A stretch of 12,565 bases of DNA from Planctomicrobium sp. (GTDB lineage: Bacteria > Planctomycetota > Planctomycetia > Planctomycetales > Planctomycetaceae): assembly GCA_029259835.1 (NCBI GenBank), contig JAJDEL010000248.1:1-12565 (forward strand). Direction: 5' to 3'. The notes beneath the pieces were generated by a model. The model searched no databases. It was not told where the DNA came from and saw nothing but the letters and a program-made list of their open reading frames with translations. Of this stretch, positions 1 to 6,890 are shown piece by piece. Within the stretch, counting starts at the first letter, position 1. Each line of letters opens with the position of its first letter. Position numbers and translations under genes: made by a program.

Positions 1-418
1 GATGAGTGAACAATTCCAGGAGTGCGTCGACTCCCACCGTCGCCATTTGAGACGTTCGCTTGAGGAGTGATCTCTCCGCCAGGTTGCGAACTTTGTTGAC
101 AGCGTCAGTGAGTAAATCGATTAACCAAAAGATCGTTTCATCGGCTCGATCTTCACCTAACCCTATGGCTGCCATTTGCCGCATCACAGCGTCTTCGCTC
201 TCGACCATCGAATTCAGTTTTTCGCGGCAATTCTCGGAATCGGATCGACCAAGTGCCATCGCCGCTTCTTCGCGAACCACCCCTGCCCGGTCTGAATCAC
301 CGGTAATTTCAACAAGTGTCTGAACAATGTTTTCATCGTGAATCGAGCCGAACTGTTTAAGCCGGTCGCGCACTTCATCAATCGATCCGTCCAGAAGATC
401 ATTTTCGCCAGTCGTCAC
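1..418 (-). CDS. HEAT-repeat protein, N-terminal part (runs off the window)
   Basis: Reading leftward from a GTG at 418-416 gives 139 uninterrupted codons to the window edge, so the C-terminus is missing. The protein begins V(M)TTGENDLLDG and contains HEAT / PBS-lyase-like helical pairs: VREEAAMALGRSD (residues ~50-62), MRQMAAIGLGEDRAD (~78-92) and VNKVRNLAERSLLKR (~105-120), each with the usual R-x-x-A-x-x-x-L pattern. Such repeats form right-handed solenoids that bind partner proteins; no catalytic residues are expected. No signal peptide is visible, so it is probably cytoplasmic. The GTG overlaps the TGA of the upstream esterase (GTGA overlap), and GGAG lies 7 nt before it, indicating translational coupling in the same operon. 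The overlap and non-ATG start make this gene easy to miss. The family call is good; the specific role is unknown. Confidence 0.75.
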   Translation of the reverse strand, partial: MTTGENDLLDGSIDEVRDRLKQFGSIHDENIVQTLVEITGDSDRAGVVREEAAMALGRSDSENCREKLNSMVESEDAVMRQMAAIGLGEDRADETIFWLIDLLTDAVNKVRNLAERSLLKRTSQMATVGVDALLELFTH

Positions 419-1332
419 TTCGTCTCTCCCAGAGCGCCGCTCTTTCGAAAACTCTCAACATGAAAACTCATGATTCGGTCGCCGATTTTCTCATACATTC
501 TTTGCGAACTGTGTGGAATGTCAGGGACAATTATGAACTCGTGCACAATGCCGAGGCTTCGCAAATGCTGGCTCCATTCTTTATTCGCTTCGTGATTGAA
601 ATCTTTCGATCCCACGGAAATGAGAATTCGCATTTTGGGAGCGTCATCTCTTTCAGAGTATCGTTTCGCGAGATCCCAAGTATTGTTCCAGGGAGGTGAG
701 ATCGTCAGATTTGGACTTTCAGCCCCATTGCTCTCGCTGATGCGTTTCTCATGCTGATGACCTCCTCCCAAAGGAGCTGCCGAGCAGAACAGTTCCGGAT
801 GTTTGAACAAATAACGCCCTGCACCGCGTCCACCTTGTGAGAAGCCTTCGACTGCACGACCATTTCGATTTGCAATCGTGCGGTACGTCGTATCGACATG
901 CTGAATCAATTCTAGAAATGCCTGCTCACCTTTGAACTCTCCGTGATCGTAATGACTGAGCTTGCCACCATTTGGAAAGATGTAAATCAGCGGCGGGATC
1001 GTTCCGTCCTTCATTGCTTTCTCAAAGAACGTCGCCATTTTGATGGTCTTTGTTTCACCACCAGGTCTGCCGCCGTGCAACCAGTAGACAACAGGATAGC
1101 GTTGTTTGCTCTTATGATACCCTGGTGGAAGCAGAAAGCAGTAACCAACTTCTGTCTGATTGGCTTGACTGTGGAACGTGGCATGTTCCACCGACTTCGG
1201 TGCATTCGCAGGCAGCGCGTTCACCCATTTGAACGCGGCAGGCTTCTTCGCTTTCTTCGCCGGCTGTCCAAACGAATTGAGTGAATACAACGAAACGAGA
1301 ATGAGTACGATAAAATAAAATTTCCGCGACAT
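415..1332 (-). CDS. Exported alpha/beta-hydrolase, putative esterase (esterase D / PF00756-like)
   Basis: This 305-residue protein starts with a signal peptide (MSRKF, then a hydrophobic stretch at residues 5-20, likely cut near SFG-QPAKK) followed by a lysine-rich linker, so it should act outside the cytoplasm. The alpha/beta-hydrolase catalytic set is intact: oxyanion-hole HGG at 86-88 (VVYWLHGG), nucleophile elbow GFSQGG with Ser165, acid Asp244 in SVGSKD, and base His274 in PDIPHSS. The order and spacing fit the putative-esterase family, which includes esterase D, feruloyl esterases and enterochelin esterases; these cleave carboxylic esters, and substrate cannot be read from sequence. The ATG at 1332 has AGAGA about 7 nt upstream. 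It sits between the phosphatase gene (45 bp gap) and the HEAT gene (4-bp overlap) on the same strand. I am confident of the fold and catalysis, not of the substrate. Confidence 0.85.
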   Translation of the reverse strand: MSRKFYFIVLILVSLYSLNSFGQPAKKAKKPAAFKWVNALPANAPKSVEHATFHSQANQTEVGYCFLLPPGYHKSKQRYPVVYWLHGGRPGGETKTIKMATFFEKAMKDGTIPPLIYIFPNGGKLSHYDHGEFKGEQAFLELIQHVDTTYRTIANRNGRAVEGFSQGGRGAGRYLFKHPELFCSAAPLGGGHQHEKRISESNGAESPNLTISPPWNNTWDLAKRYSERDDAPKMRILISVGSKDFNHEANKEWSQHLRSLGIVHEFIIVPDIPHSSQRMYEKIGDRIMSFHVESFRKSGALGETK

Positions 1333-1377
1333 GGATTGTCTCTGCTTTGCATTGAAAAAATAAAACGCTACGAAAAT

Positions 1378-2046
1378 TTATTGACTTTGCAATTGTGCTT
1401 GGGCAGACATCAACACCGCCATCTGCCGTTGCCCAAGTCGGACGAGCGGTCGTTTCGACTTGATGAATTGTAACGCGTCGTCAACAGTCTGGAAATCACC
1501 GCGATGACGCAGGAGTGCAGCGGCAAATAGCCCGGTACGTCCGTGTCCTTCTGCGCAGTGAATGTACAAATTCCCTGGCAATCGTGAAGTCGTCTCAACC
1601 CATTCACAAAGTTGTTCGCAGGTCGGGACGAATCCATCGAGGATTTGAAACGAGTGATAAGAACCCGCTCTCAACCTCTTGGGTTCCGTGAATTCACACG
1701 TCAGGTCGACCACGTGGTCAATGTGCGCAGGAAGTTCATGTGATAGCAATCGGCGACCCATGAAGATGTTCTCTGTGAGTTGATTGTAAGCAGCTTCACG
1801 TTTGACCAGCCGAACGGTGTACCAGACTGACCACGAGAAGAGGAGATAAGGCAACAGCAAGAGCATCGTCACAGGTGAAAGAATCCCACGCTTTGATTTG
1901 CCATACACTCGCGGCCCGAAGTAGAAATATCCTGAAGCAACTATGGCAAAACTGAGAGCGGGCCAGAGAAAGAACCATTCACCTCGATTCTTTGCAAGAA
2001 TAGCAAAGAGAACCGAGGCAATACTGAACATGGTTCCGTATTTCAT
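1378..2046 (-). CDS. Membrane-anchored dual-specificity (tyrosine-type) phosphatase
   Basis: The 222-residue product has hydrophobic segments at about residues 5-19, 26-45 and 57-79, then a soluble phosphatase domain (~90-215). The CX5R signature is complete: IHCAEGHGRTG, with nucleophile Cys164 and phosphate-binding Arg170. Asp137 in ILDGFVPT is a likely general acid, matching the LD-x-x-x-P element of bacterial DSP-like phosphatases. These enzymes use a cysteinyl-phosphate intermediate; substrates can be phosphotyrosine/serine proteins, phosphoinositides or phosphatidylglycerophosphate. The membrane anchor makes a lipid or membrane-protein substrate plausible, but that is inference. The ATG at 2046 is preceded by GGTGA at a reasonable distance. 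It lies 99 bp after the propeller gene and 45 bp before the esterase. Catalytic class is near certain; biological target unknown. Confidence 0.85.
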   Translation of the reverse strand: MKYGTMFSIASVLFAILAKNRGEWFFLWPALSFAIVASGYFYFGPRVYGKSKRGILSPVTMLLLLPYLLFSWSVWYTVRLVKREAAYNQLTENIFMGRRLLSHELPAHIDHVVDLTCEFTEPKRLRAGSYHSFQILDGFVPTCEQLCEWVETTSRLPGNLYIHCAEGHGRTGLFAAALLRHRGDFQTVDDALQFIKSKRPLVRLGQRQMAVLMSAQAQLQSQ

Positions 2047-2145
2047 TTCAGATCACCATTTGTGTTTTTTCGTGTCGGTTCAGACTCAGTCTGTTGTTTG
2101 CCTCACATTTGAAATGTGCGGCTATCTGGTACGTTCGAAAGCTCC

Positions 2146-3060
2146 CTAAACGCCGCCCCAGTCGAGTCTGTAGACGCCTTTGTTTTGGAAGCCGACGATG
2201 GCCCATTCTCCGAGCGGGTCGCAAACGAGGTCGACGATTTTGTCGTCGACGGTTGTTGACCAGAGAAGTTCGCCGTCTGCATCGAGCCAGATCAGCTTCC
2301 CTTCAACTGTGCTGGCGATCAGTCGTTGTGGTTCATAACTGACGGCGATGCGGTTGACCGTGCCATCGAGAATGTAAGACCCAATCGATGCTCCGTCGCC
2401 GTCAAAGGCTTCGACACCATGTCCAAAACTGGCGAGATAGACGAGATCGCCATCGCCAGTGATCTGTATTCCACCGACATTCGACCAGTTCTTCTCTTGC
2501 CAAATTTCCGCACCTGACAGATTGTGGCAACAGATCAAACCATGTTCGGCGACTCCGAAAACGATCGGTTCACTGGGACAGAATTTCAAAAATGCAAGTG
2601 GACGGATCGTTTCGAACTGGGCAATCCGCCGCTTGCGTTCGTTGTAGAAGACATTACGACCGTTCGACATTGCCACGGCAATGTGATTCCCAAAAGGAGA
2701 AATTGCGACCGCCAGTCCAACGTCGGGGAGATTGATCGTATGAATCGTTTTCAAGTCACTATCAAAGCGGAGGACAACATCATCTCCTGCGATAGCGGCT
2801 CCAAATCGTCCATCGTCACTCCAACCCAACGCAAAGATTGCATCGTGGACGTGATTGAGCATGACGATCTGACCATGACGATCTATTTTCGAGATCGTTC
2901 CGGATTCGTCCGCCATAAAAAGATCACCACTCTCGCGTGCGAACGCCAAAGTGGTGAGTGCTCCATCGGTTCCGATGGCCCATTTGACCTGAGGACCAAG
3001 TCCTTTTCCTTTCAACCAATTCGGCTTTGGAGAAGGGCTTGCGCCGCCTGAATCGTTCAT
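2146..3060 (-). CDS. Seven-bladed beta-propeller protein (WD40/PQQ-like)
   Basis: This 304-residue protein has no signal peptide and should be cytoplasmic. It is almost entirely seven blades of exactly 40 residues, with the repeating strands at 37-60, 77-100, 117-140, 157-180, 197-220, 237-260 and 277-300. Asp or Asn falls at every 40th position (60, 100, 140, 180, 220, 260, 300), and a hydrophobic residue at 40, 80, 120 and so on. Residues ~23-30 (QVKWAIGT) resemble the strand ELLWSTTV at 264-271, suggesting that the N-terminus closes the ring against the last blade. The N-terminal ~20 residues are Gly/Ser/Pro-rich. Propellers of this kind are protein-binding platforms, sometimes enzymes; no catalytic motif is visible. 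The ATG lies 3 bp after the stop of the S41 protease gene (TAA CAT ATG), implying translational coupling. No strong Shine-Dalgarno is seen. Confidence 0.8.
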   Translation of the reverse strand: MNDSGGASPSPKPNWLKGKGLGPQVKWAIGTDGALTTLAFARESGDLFMADESGTISKIDRHGQIVMLNHVHDAIFALGWSDDGRFGAAIAGDDVVLRFDSDLKTIHTINLPDVGLAVAISPFGNHIAVAMSNGRNVFYNERKRRIAQFETIRPLAFLKFCPSEPIVFGVAEHGLICCHNLSGAEIWQEKNWSNVGGIQITGDGDLVYLASFGHGVEAFDGDGASIGSYILDGTVNRIAVSYEPQRLIASTVEGKLIWLDADGELLWSTTVDDKIVDLVCDPLGEWAIVGFQNKGVYRLDWGGV

Positions 3061-3063
3061 ATG

Positions 3064-4698
3064 TTATCGTTTGGTGAATTCCTGAGTCGTTAGCACTTGC
3101 AGGGCTGCCTGAAGGTCAGGGTCGTTCGGTAAGTCGACATCGCCCAGCGGACGGTTCTTAGGACCGTTCTCGACAATGATATCAGGTTTCAACCCCACCT
3201 TCCCCCACGAATCACCATTTGGAGAGTAAAATTTTGCCGTTGTGAGACGAATGCTGGTCCCAAAGCGGGCATCGAAAATCGTCTGCACGCTCCATTTTCC
3301 GAAAGAAGTTCGACCAACGATTTTTCCGCGTTGATGATCCTGAATCGCCCCAGCCACGATTTCACTCGCTGACGCACTCGAACCGTCGATAAGGACAGTG
3401 AGGGGCACATCCCAAGTCCCAGGTTGGTGAGCACGAAACGTTGCCGATTGATCTGTCGCTCGCCCACGAGTCGAGACAATCACTCCTTCGGCGACGAATC
3501 TGTCAACAACTTCGATGGCGACGTTTAACAGTCCGCCGGGGTTTTCTCGAAGATCCCAGACCAGAGATCTCATTCCCTGATCGCTCAGTGATTTTAGTGC
3601 CGCGTCTAATTCTCGAACGGTGTTCTGTTGAAACCCGGTCATCTGGATATACCCAACACCGTTTTGCGTGTCGACAATTTTTGCAACAGCAACACTGTTC
3701 ACTTTGACTGCACGACGGTTGCAGGTGACTGGGAAAGGTGATGTCCCTTCTCGAGTGATCGTTAAGTTCACTCTCGACCCTGGTTTGCCAGCAAGCAGCT
3801 CAGCAGCTTCTTCTGTCGACATTAAACGGCAGTCTTGCCCATTGACACCTGAAATGAAGTCGCCACGTTTTAGTCCTGCTTCAGATGCAGGGCTGTTTGG
3901 CAGAACCTGTTCCAGGGACATGCCTGAGCCGATTTCGCCTTCCATCACAATTCCGATGCCGACAAACTCACCTTTGATGTTTCCATTTAAATCTTTACGA
4001 CGGGTGGGAGTGAGGACGTTGCTGTAATCGTCCAGGCAATTACAGGCACCGAAGGTGTACTCCATAATTACTGAACCGCATTCGAGTCCAACTTGCTTCA
4101 AGCAAAGTTCGCAAACTTCGCTGACAACTTGTTGAGCAGCGAATCTGTGTGGGACTGATTTGTTCCAGTATTGTTCATACAAAGTTCGCCGGAGTTGTTC
4201 GATTTTTTCGGGCGATGCTCCGAATAGATTTTCATCAATGAACTTGTCATTTCCCAGAGCCAACCACAGGCTTTCCGTACCGTGCGCAACAATTGTGCTC
4301 ACGCTGATTGGGTCAACAAAATAGCCTTGAACGTTTGTCAGCACATCGTCGTACAAACTCAGGGCTGCCTCACGTGACATCGGTTTCAATGTCGTCTTGA
4401 AGCTGGCATCGAGATAGCGTCGGTCGATGGAATAATTGAATCGAGATCGACGTAAGCCGAGCTGCAATGATTCGTCTTTGTCCCACTTTTTCAAAGCAGA
4501 ACGGTAGATCCGAATCGCTTCCCTCCAATTCTTCTCCTGCTCGAGGACCATTCCATTCCGCAAAGCCGTCTGAGGGTCAACAGGAACAGAGTCCGATGCG
4601 ACAGAACTTGCAGACGAGACGTATGCAAACAGCAGAGTGGTAATGACAAGCAGACGCAAACGAGATGCACGGTACTGCTGGACGATGGCAAAACCCAT
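3064..4698 (-). CDS. S41-family carboxyl-terminal processing protease with PDZ domain
   Basis: The 544-residue product starts with a basic n-region and hydrophobic stretch (~residues 13-31, RLRLLVITTLL...), so it is exported or membrane-tethered. A TPR-like helical pair follows (~45-75), then a cysteine-rich region (C196, C199, C207, C219, C221), a PDZ domain (~240-320, EFVGIGIVMEG...SPASEAGLKRGD) and the S41 protease core (~340-510). The catalytic Ser443 (in SSASASEI) and Lys468 (in SFGKWSVQ) are 25 residues apart, as in Prc/CtpA. Trp469 replaces the Gly usual after the lysine. These proteases trim or degrade periplasmic proteins from the C-terminus, with the PDZ domain binding the substrate tail. 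The start ATG has AAGGGGG 5 nt upstream. It is first in the minus-strand cluster. The family is clear; which Ctp subtype, and its substrate, are not. Confidence 0.92.
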   Translation of the reverse strand: MGFAIVQQYRASRLRLLVITTLLFAYVSSASSVASDSVPVDPQTALRNGMVLEQEKNWREAIRIYRSALKKWDKDESLQLGLRRSRFNYSIDRRYLDASFKTTLKPMSREAALSLYDDVLTNVQGYFVDPISVSTIVAHGTESLWLALGNDKFIDENLFGASPEKIEQLRRTLYEQYWNKSVPHRFAAQQVVSEVCELCLKQVGLECGSVIMEYTFGACNCLDDYSNVLTPTRRKDLNGNIKGEFVGIGIVMEGEIGSGMSLEQVLPNSPASEAGLKRGDFISGVNGQDCRLMSTEEAAELLAGKPGSRVNLTITREGTSPFPVTCNRRAVKVNSVAVAKIVDTQNGVGYIQMTGFQQNTVRELDAALKSLSDQGMRSLVWDLRENPGGLLNVAIEVVDRFVAEGVIVSTRGRATDQSATFRAHQPGTWDVPLTVLIDGSSASASEIVAGAIQDHQRGKIVGRTSFGKWSVQTIFDARFGTSIRLTTAKFYSPNGDSWGKVGLKPDIIVENGPKNRPLGDVDLPNDPDLQAALQVLTTQEFTKR

Positions 4699-4703
4699 CG
4701 TGT

Positions 4704-4710
4704 CCCCCTT
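4704..4710 (-). promoter_or_regulatory. Ribosome binding site of the S41 protease gene
   Basis: On the minus strand AAGGGGG lies 5 nt before the ATG at 4698-4696. It is the clearest Shine-Dalgarno sequence in the cluster and supports this start codon. Confidence 0.6.
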
Positions 4711-4979
4711 TTTGAATCGTAGTCACTCGGTCAGCAACTACTCGACAACTGGACTGCATCCGTGCATTGGTGAAGCCGACACGCACCGACTTCAAAATGA
4801 TTACTTGAACCTACTCCAAGATGCGCGCAGAGGCAAAAATCATCAAGCATCAAACTTGACTAAAATCTTCTCATCCAGTGTTTTTTTTGAAACATCGAGG
4901 GTTTCGTTCGATTTCGAAGAGTTTTTGACTTGCTCAGGTCCGGTAAAAGAGAGAATACGTGCGATCTTTTAAATTGACA

Positions 4980-4996
4980 CACAACTGCCTGTTGTG
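4980..4996. promoter_or_regulatory. Inverted repeat CACAAC-N5-GTTGTG, candidate operator
   Basis: CACAAC (4980-4985) and GTTGTG (4991-4996) are perfect inverted copies separated by TGCCT. The site directly follows TTGACA (4974-4979) and lies about 26 bp upstream of the TACAAT box. This could be a dimeric regulator's half-sites or a chance short palindrome; only one copy is present. Confidence 0.25.
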
Positions 4997-4998
4997 CT

Positions 4999-5027
4999 TC
5001 GAAACGTGCGTTCTACCTCGCTACAAT
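4999..5027 (+). promoter_or_regulatory. Candidate sigma-70-like promoter for the lipoprotein gene
   Basis: TACAAT at 5022-5027 matches the -10 consensus at 5 of 6 bases. At 17-bp spacing the -35 position (4999-5004) reads TCGAAA, 4 of 6 matches. It lies 64 bp upstream of the chosen start codon at 5091. The better TTGACA at 4974 is 42 bp from this box and cannot pair with it. Support is only sequence resemblance. Confidence 0.3.
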
Positions 5028-5078
5028 TCCATTGAGTGGTAAAACCTGAACACCATCGGGTGGGTTGCGTCAATGATG

Positions 5079-5084
5079 AAGGGG
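5079..5084 (+). promoter_or_regulatory. Ribosome binding site that selects the ATG at 5091
   Basis: AAGGGG at 5079-5084 lies 6 nt before the ATG at 5091 and inside the coding sequence that would result from the first in-frame ATG at 5073. Spacing to the ATG at 5088 is only 3 nt. This favours 5091 over 5073 and 5088. Confidence 0.4.
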
Positions 5085-5090
5085 CTAATG

Positions 5091-6890
5091 ATGGAATGTG
5101 TTCTTTGGTTCACTCTCGCTTCTCTCATCAAAGTGATTTTGAGGTTGTGTTTCGCATGTTCATTCTTTTTCGTTTGGGGCTGTGGCAAACCGGCAACTTC
5201 ACCAGTTTCGAACTCAGGCGAAGTGTCAGTACCGAAGGATGGCAACTCTCTCGAATTGGAGACCTCTTCTGACCGGCTGACCAGTGTGACAGCGGAAGGC
5301 CTACCGAGCGGTTTGCAATTGAACGGTCGTGTTGAATGGTATCATTCGCAATTCACGACTCTTGACGGCATTGTTCTTCCGCCGAAGCTGAGGATGTTAC
5401 TGGTCTTAGATGAGAGTAACGAAAGAGAAATTGTTGCTTATGGAAACCTTCGCCTGAGTAGCTCTAAAACTGACTCCGGACGCCTCAAACTGGCACATGG
5501 ATATCCTGCTGAGCGACTTGCGAGTGGACTGATTCCTCTTGATCATTTCCTGTTGTGGAAAAATCGGTCTCGAAATGAAACGGTCATTCCAATTGACTTT
5601 TTATATCCACTCGGAGATCCGAAATCTCTTGCAGAGTTGAACGGAAAACTTTCGCTGGTGACAGCAGGGGCAAGTTCAGCTGAAACGATTTTCGATCTAC
5701 AGTCATTGATCGGTAATGACACTCCAAATGCCAAAATGCCGCCAAATGGTGTCGAGATTCACTTGTTGCCACCAGAATACGAAGGAGCATCCAGTTCAAT
5801 CGCTCTGATTTTCACCTCGAATGCCATCATCTCGGACGCGCATGTTCTTGATAAAAAAGGGAACCGTCTCAAAGAGACTTGGGCGGAGTTGAGTCGACTC
5901 TTCGATGGTCGGACACGCATTGTTGTCGCGTCCGATATTGATCCGCTGACGGAAGAATGGCACCTTCAATTCATGCGGCACTCAGAATTGATTCAATCCG
6001 AGATCGACTTTGACTTTCGAAATTTATCGATCTCGACATTAGATCAGGAAGTTGCCGAAGAACAGAAGCGACTCGTCCGGTGGTCGCAGTCTTCAAAGAA
6101 ATCTGGCGTACCTCAAGATCATCACGTTGAAGCAAAAGTGAGATGGAGCAACATCACCTCTATTGATGAAAATGGAAATCAAAATTCCAAGCCGCTGAAG
6201 ATCCACGTTGACATCATCGGTCGCAGAGCGGCGAAAACGGTTGGGTTTGGTCGCCTGAATGTAGATTCAGCAGTTGCTGCAGGAGAACAACTGATTTCAA
6301 TCAAGGAGGAAAATGCCACATACAGCGGACCACACGATGGGGTCGTTGCCTACGATCCTTTGGGGTTTTTTCCACAAGCACCGGTGGATGGAGCACGAGT
6401 GGTGTTTCAGTTTCAGCCAATGAGAGACGGCGTACGATCAATCGATGAACTCACCGGTCGCTGCACTCTCTTAACGGCGAAGTCTCAGCAGAGTTTCATC
6501 ATCGAAGACATCATGCAATCTCTGGATCAAGCGATTGAACACCCGGTCTTAAAGAAGCACAACATTACGTTGATCCCAGAAATGTTCGGCAGCGGCTTAA
6601 GCATTCCGGTCAAAGCGGAAAACGTTCTCGCGGTTCAGGAAATCGCTGCAATCGATAAAAGCGGTGGCGCGTCGCGAAGCGTTTACTGCGGCAGACAGCA
6701 GTTCAATGGTCGAACGGTGTTTTCGATCACTGGTCAAAGCAAATTACCAGAAGTGATTCCCGTCCGCATCACAATCAACGAAGGTCTGGAAGAGATGACA
6801 GTTCCGTTTTCTTTCAAAGATCTCCCCATTCCTTTAAAGCCGAAGGATGTGAATGCTCCTCGGCTGAAAATCAAATCGTCATCGCGTTGA
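5091..6890 (+). CDS. Probable exported lipoprotein made of two diverged copies of one domain; function unknown
   Basis: I do not recognise this protein. From the ATG at 5073 it has 605 codons; an AAGGGG favours 5091 (599 codons), and a GTG at 5133 would give the most canonical lipoprotein signal (ILRLCFACSFFFVWGC). Numbering from 5073, a hydrophobic stretch precedes Cys37 in FVWGCGKPATS, a plausible lipobox although Trp at -2 is unusual. A low-complexity linker (40-80) follows. Two similar halves come next, ~86-318 and ~355-584: RVEW/KVRW, SLAELNGKLSLVTA/SIDELTGRCTLLTA, and FDFRNLSI/FSFKDLPI appear in the same order at offsets of 266-271. The halves look beta-rich and have no visible catalytic motif. 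The intervening ~320-354 is a charged helix-like linker. The 3' end overlaps the opposite SDR gene by 20 bp. A cell-envelope binding or structural role is a guess. Confidence 0.8.
   Translation: MECVLWFTLASLIKVILRLCFACSFFFVWGCGKPATSPVSNSGEVSVPKDGNSLELETSSDRLTSVTAEGLPSGLQLNGRVEWYHSQFTTLDGIVLPPKLRMLLVLDESNEREIVAYGNLRLSSSKTDSGRLKLAHGYPAERLASGLIPLDHFLLWKNRSRNETVIPIDFLYPLGDPKSLAELNGKLSLVTAGASSAETIFDLQSLIGNDTPNAKMPPNGVEIHLLPPEYEGASSSIALIFTSNAIISDAHVLDKKGNRLKETWAELSRLFDGRTRIVVASDIDPLTEEWHLQFMRHSELIQSEIDFDFRNLSISTLDQEVAEEQKRLVRWSQSSKKSGVPQDHHVEAKVRWSNITSIDENGNQNSKPLKIHVDIIGRRAAKTVGFGRLNVDSAVAAGEQLISIKEENATYSGPHDGVVAYDPLGFFPQAPVDGARVVFQFQPMRDGVRSIDELTGRCTLLTAKSQQSFIIEDIMQSLDQAIEHPVLKKHNITLIPEMFGSGLSIPVKAENVLAVQEIAAIDKSGGASRSVYCGRQQFNGRTVFSITGQSKLPEVIPVRITINEGLEEMTVPFSFKDLPIPLKPKDVNAPRLKIKSSSR

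Larger units (their letters stand above)
4699..5072. other. Divergent intergenic region without a gene
   Basis: No open frame here looks coding. The stretch separates the leftward protease cluster from the rightward lipoprotein gene and must hold promoters for both. Visible elements are an 8-T run at 4881-4888 followed by GAAAC-N7-GTTTC (4889-4905), a TTGACA at 4974-4979, an inverted repeat at 4980-4996 and a TACAAT at 5022-5027. I could not find a convincing -35/-10 pair for the leftward cluster. Confidence 0.6.

Noticed and set aside
2524..3051. 175-codon plus-strand open frame opposite the propeller gene
   Set aside because: The minus strand shows a perfect seven-fold 40-residue periodicity, so this frame is an antisense shadow.
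4881..4905. T-run plus GAAAC/GTTTC stem as a terminator
   Set aside because: The T-run precedes the stem on the plus strand, and the 5-bp stem is too weak; neither flanking gene ends here.
4974..4979. Perfect TTGACA as a -35 box
   Set aside because: No -10-like hexamer lies at 16-18 bp (the position reads CTTCGA), and the TACAAT box is 42 bp away.
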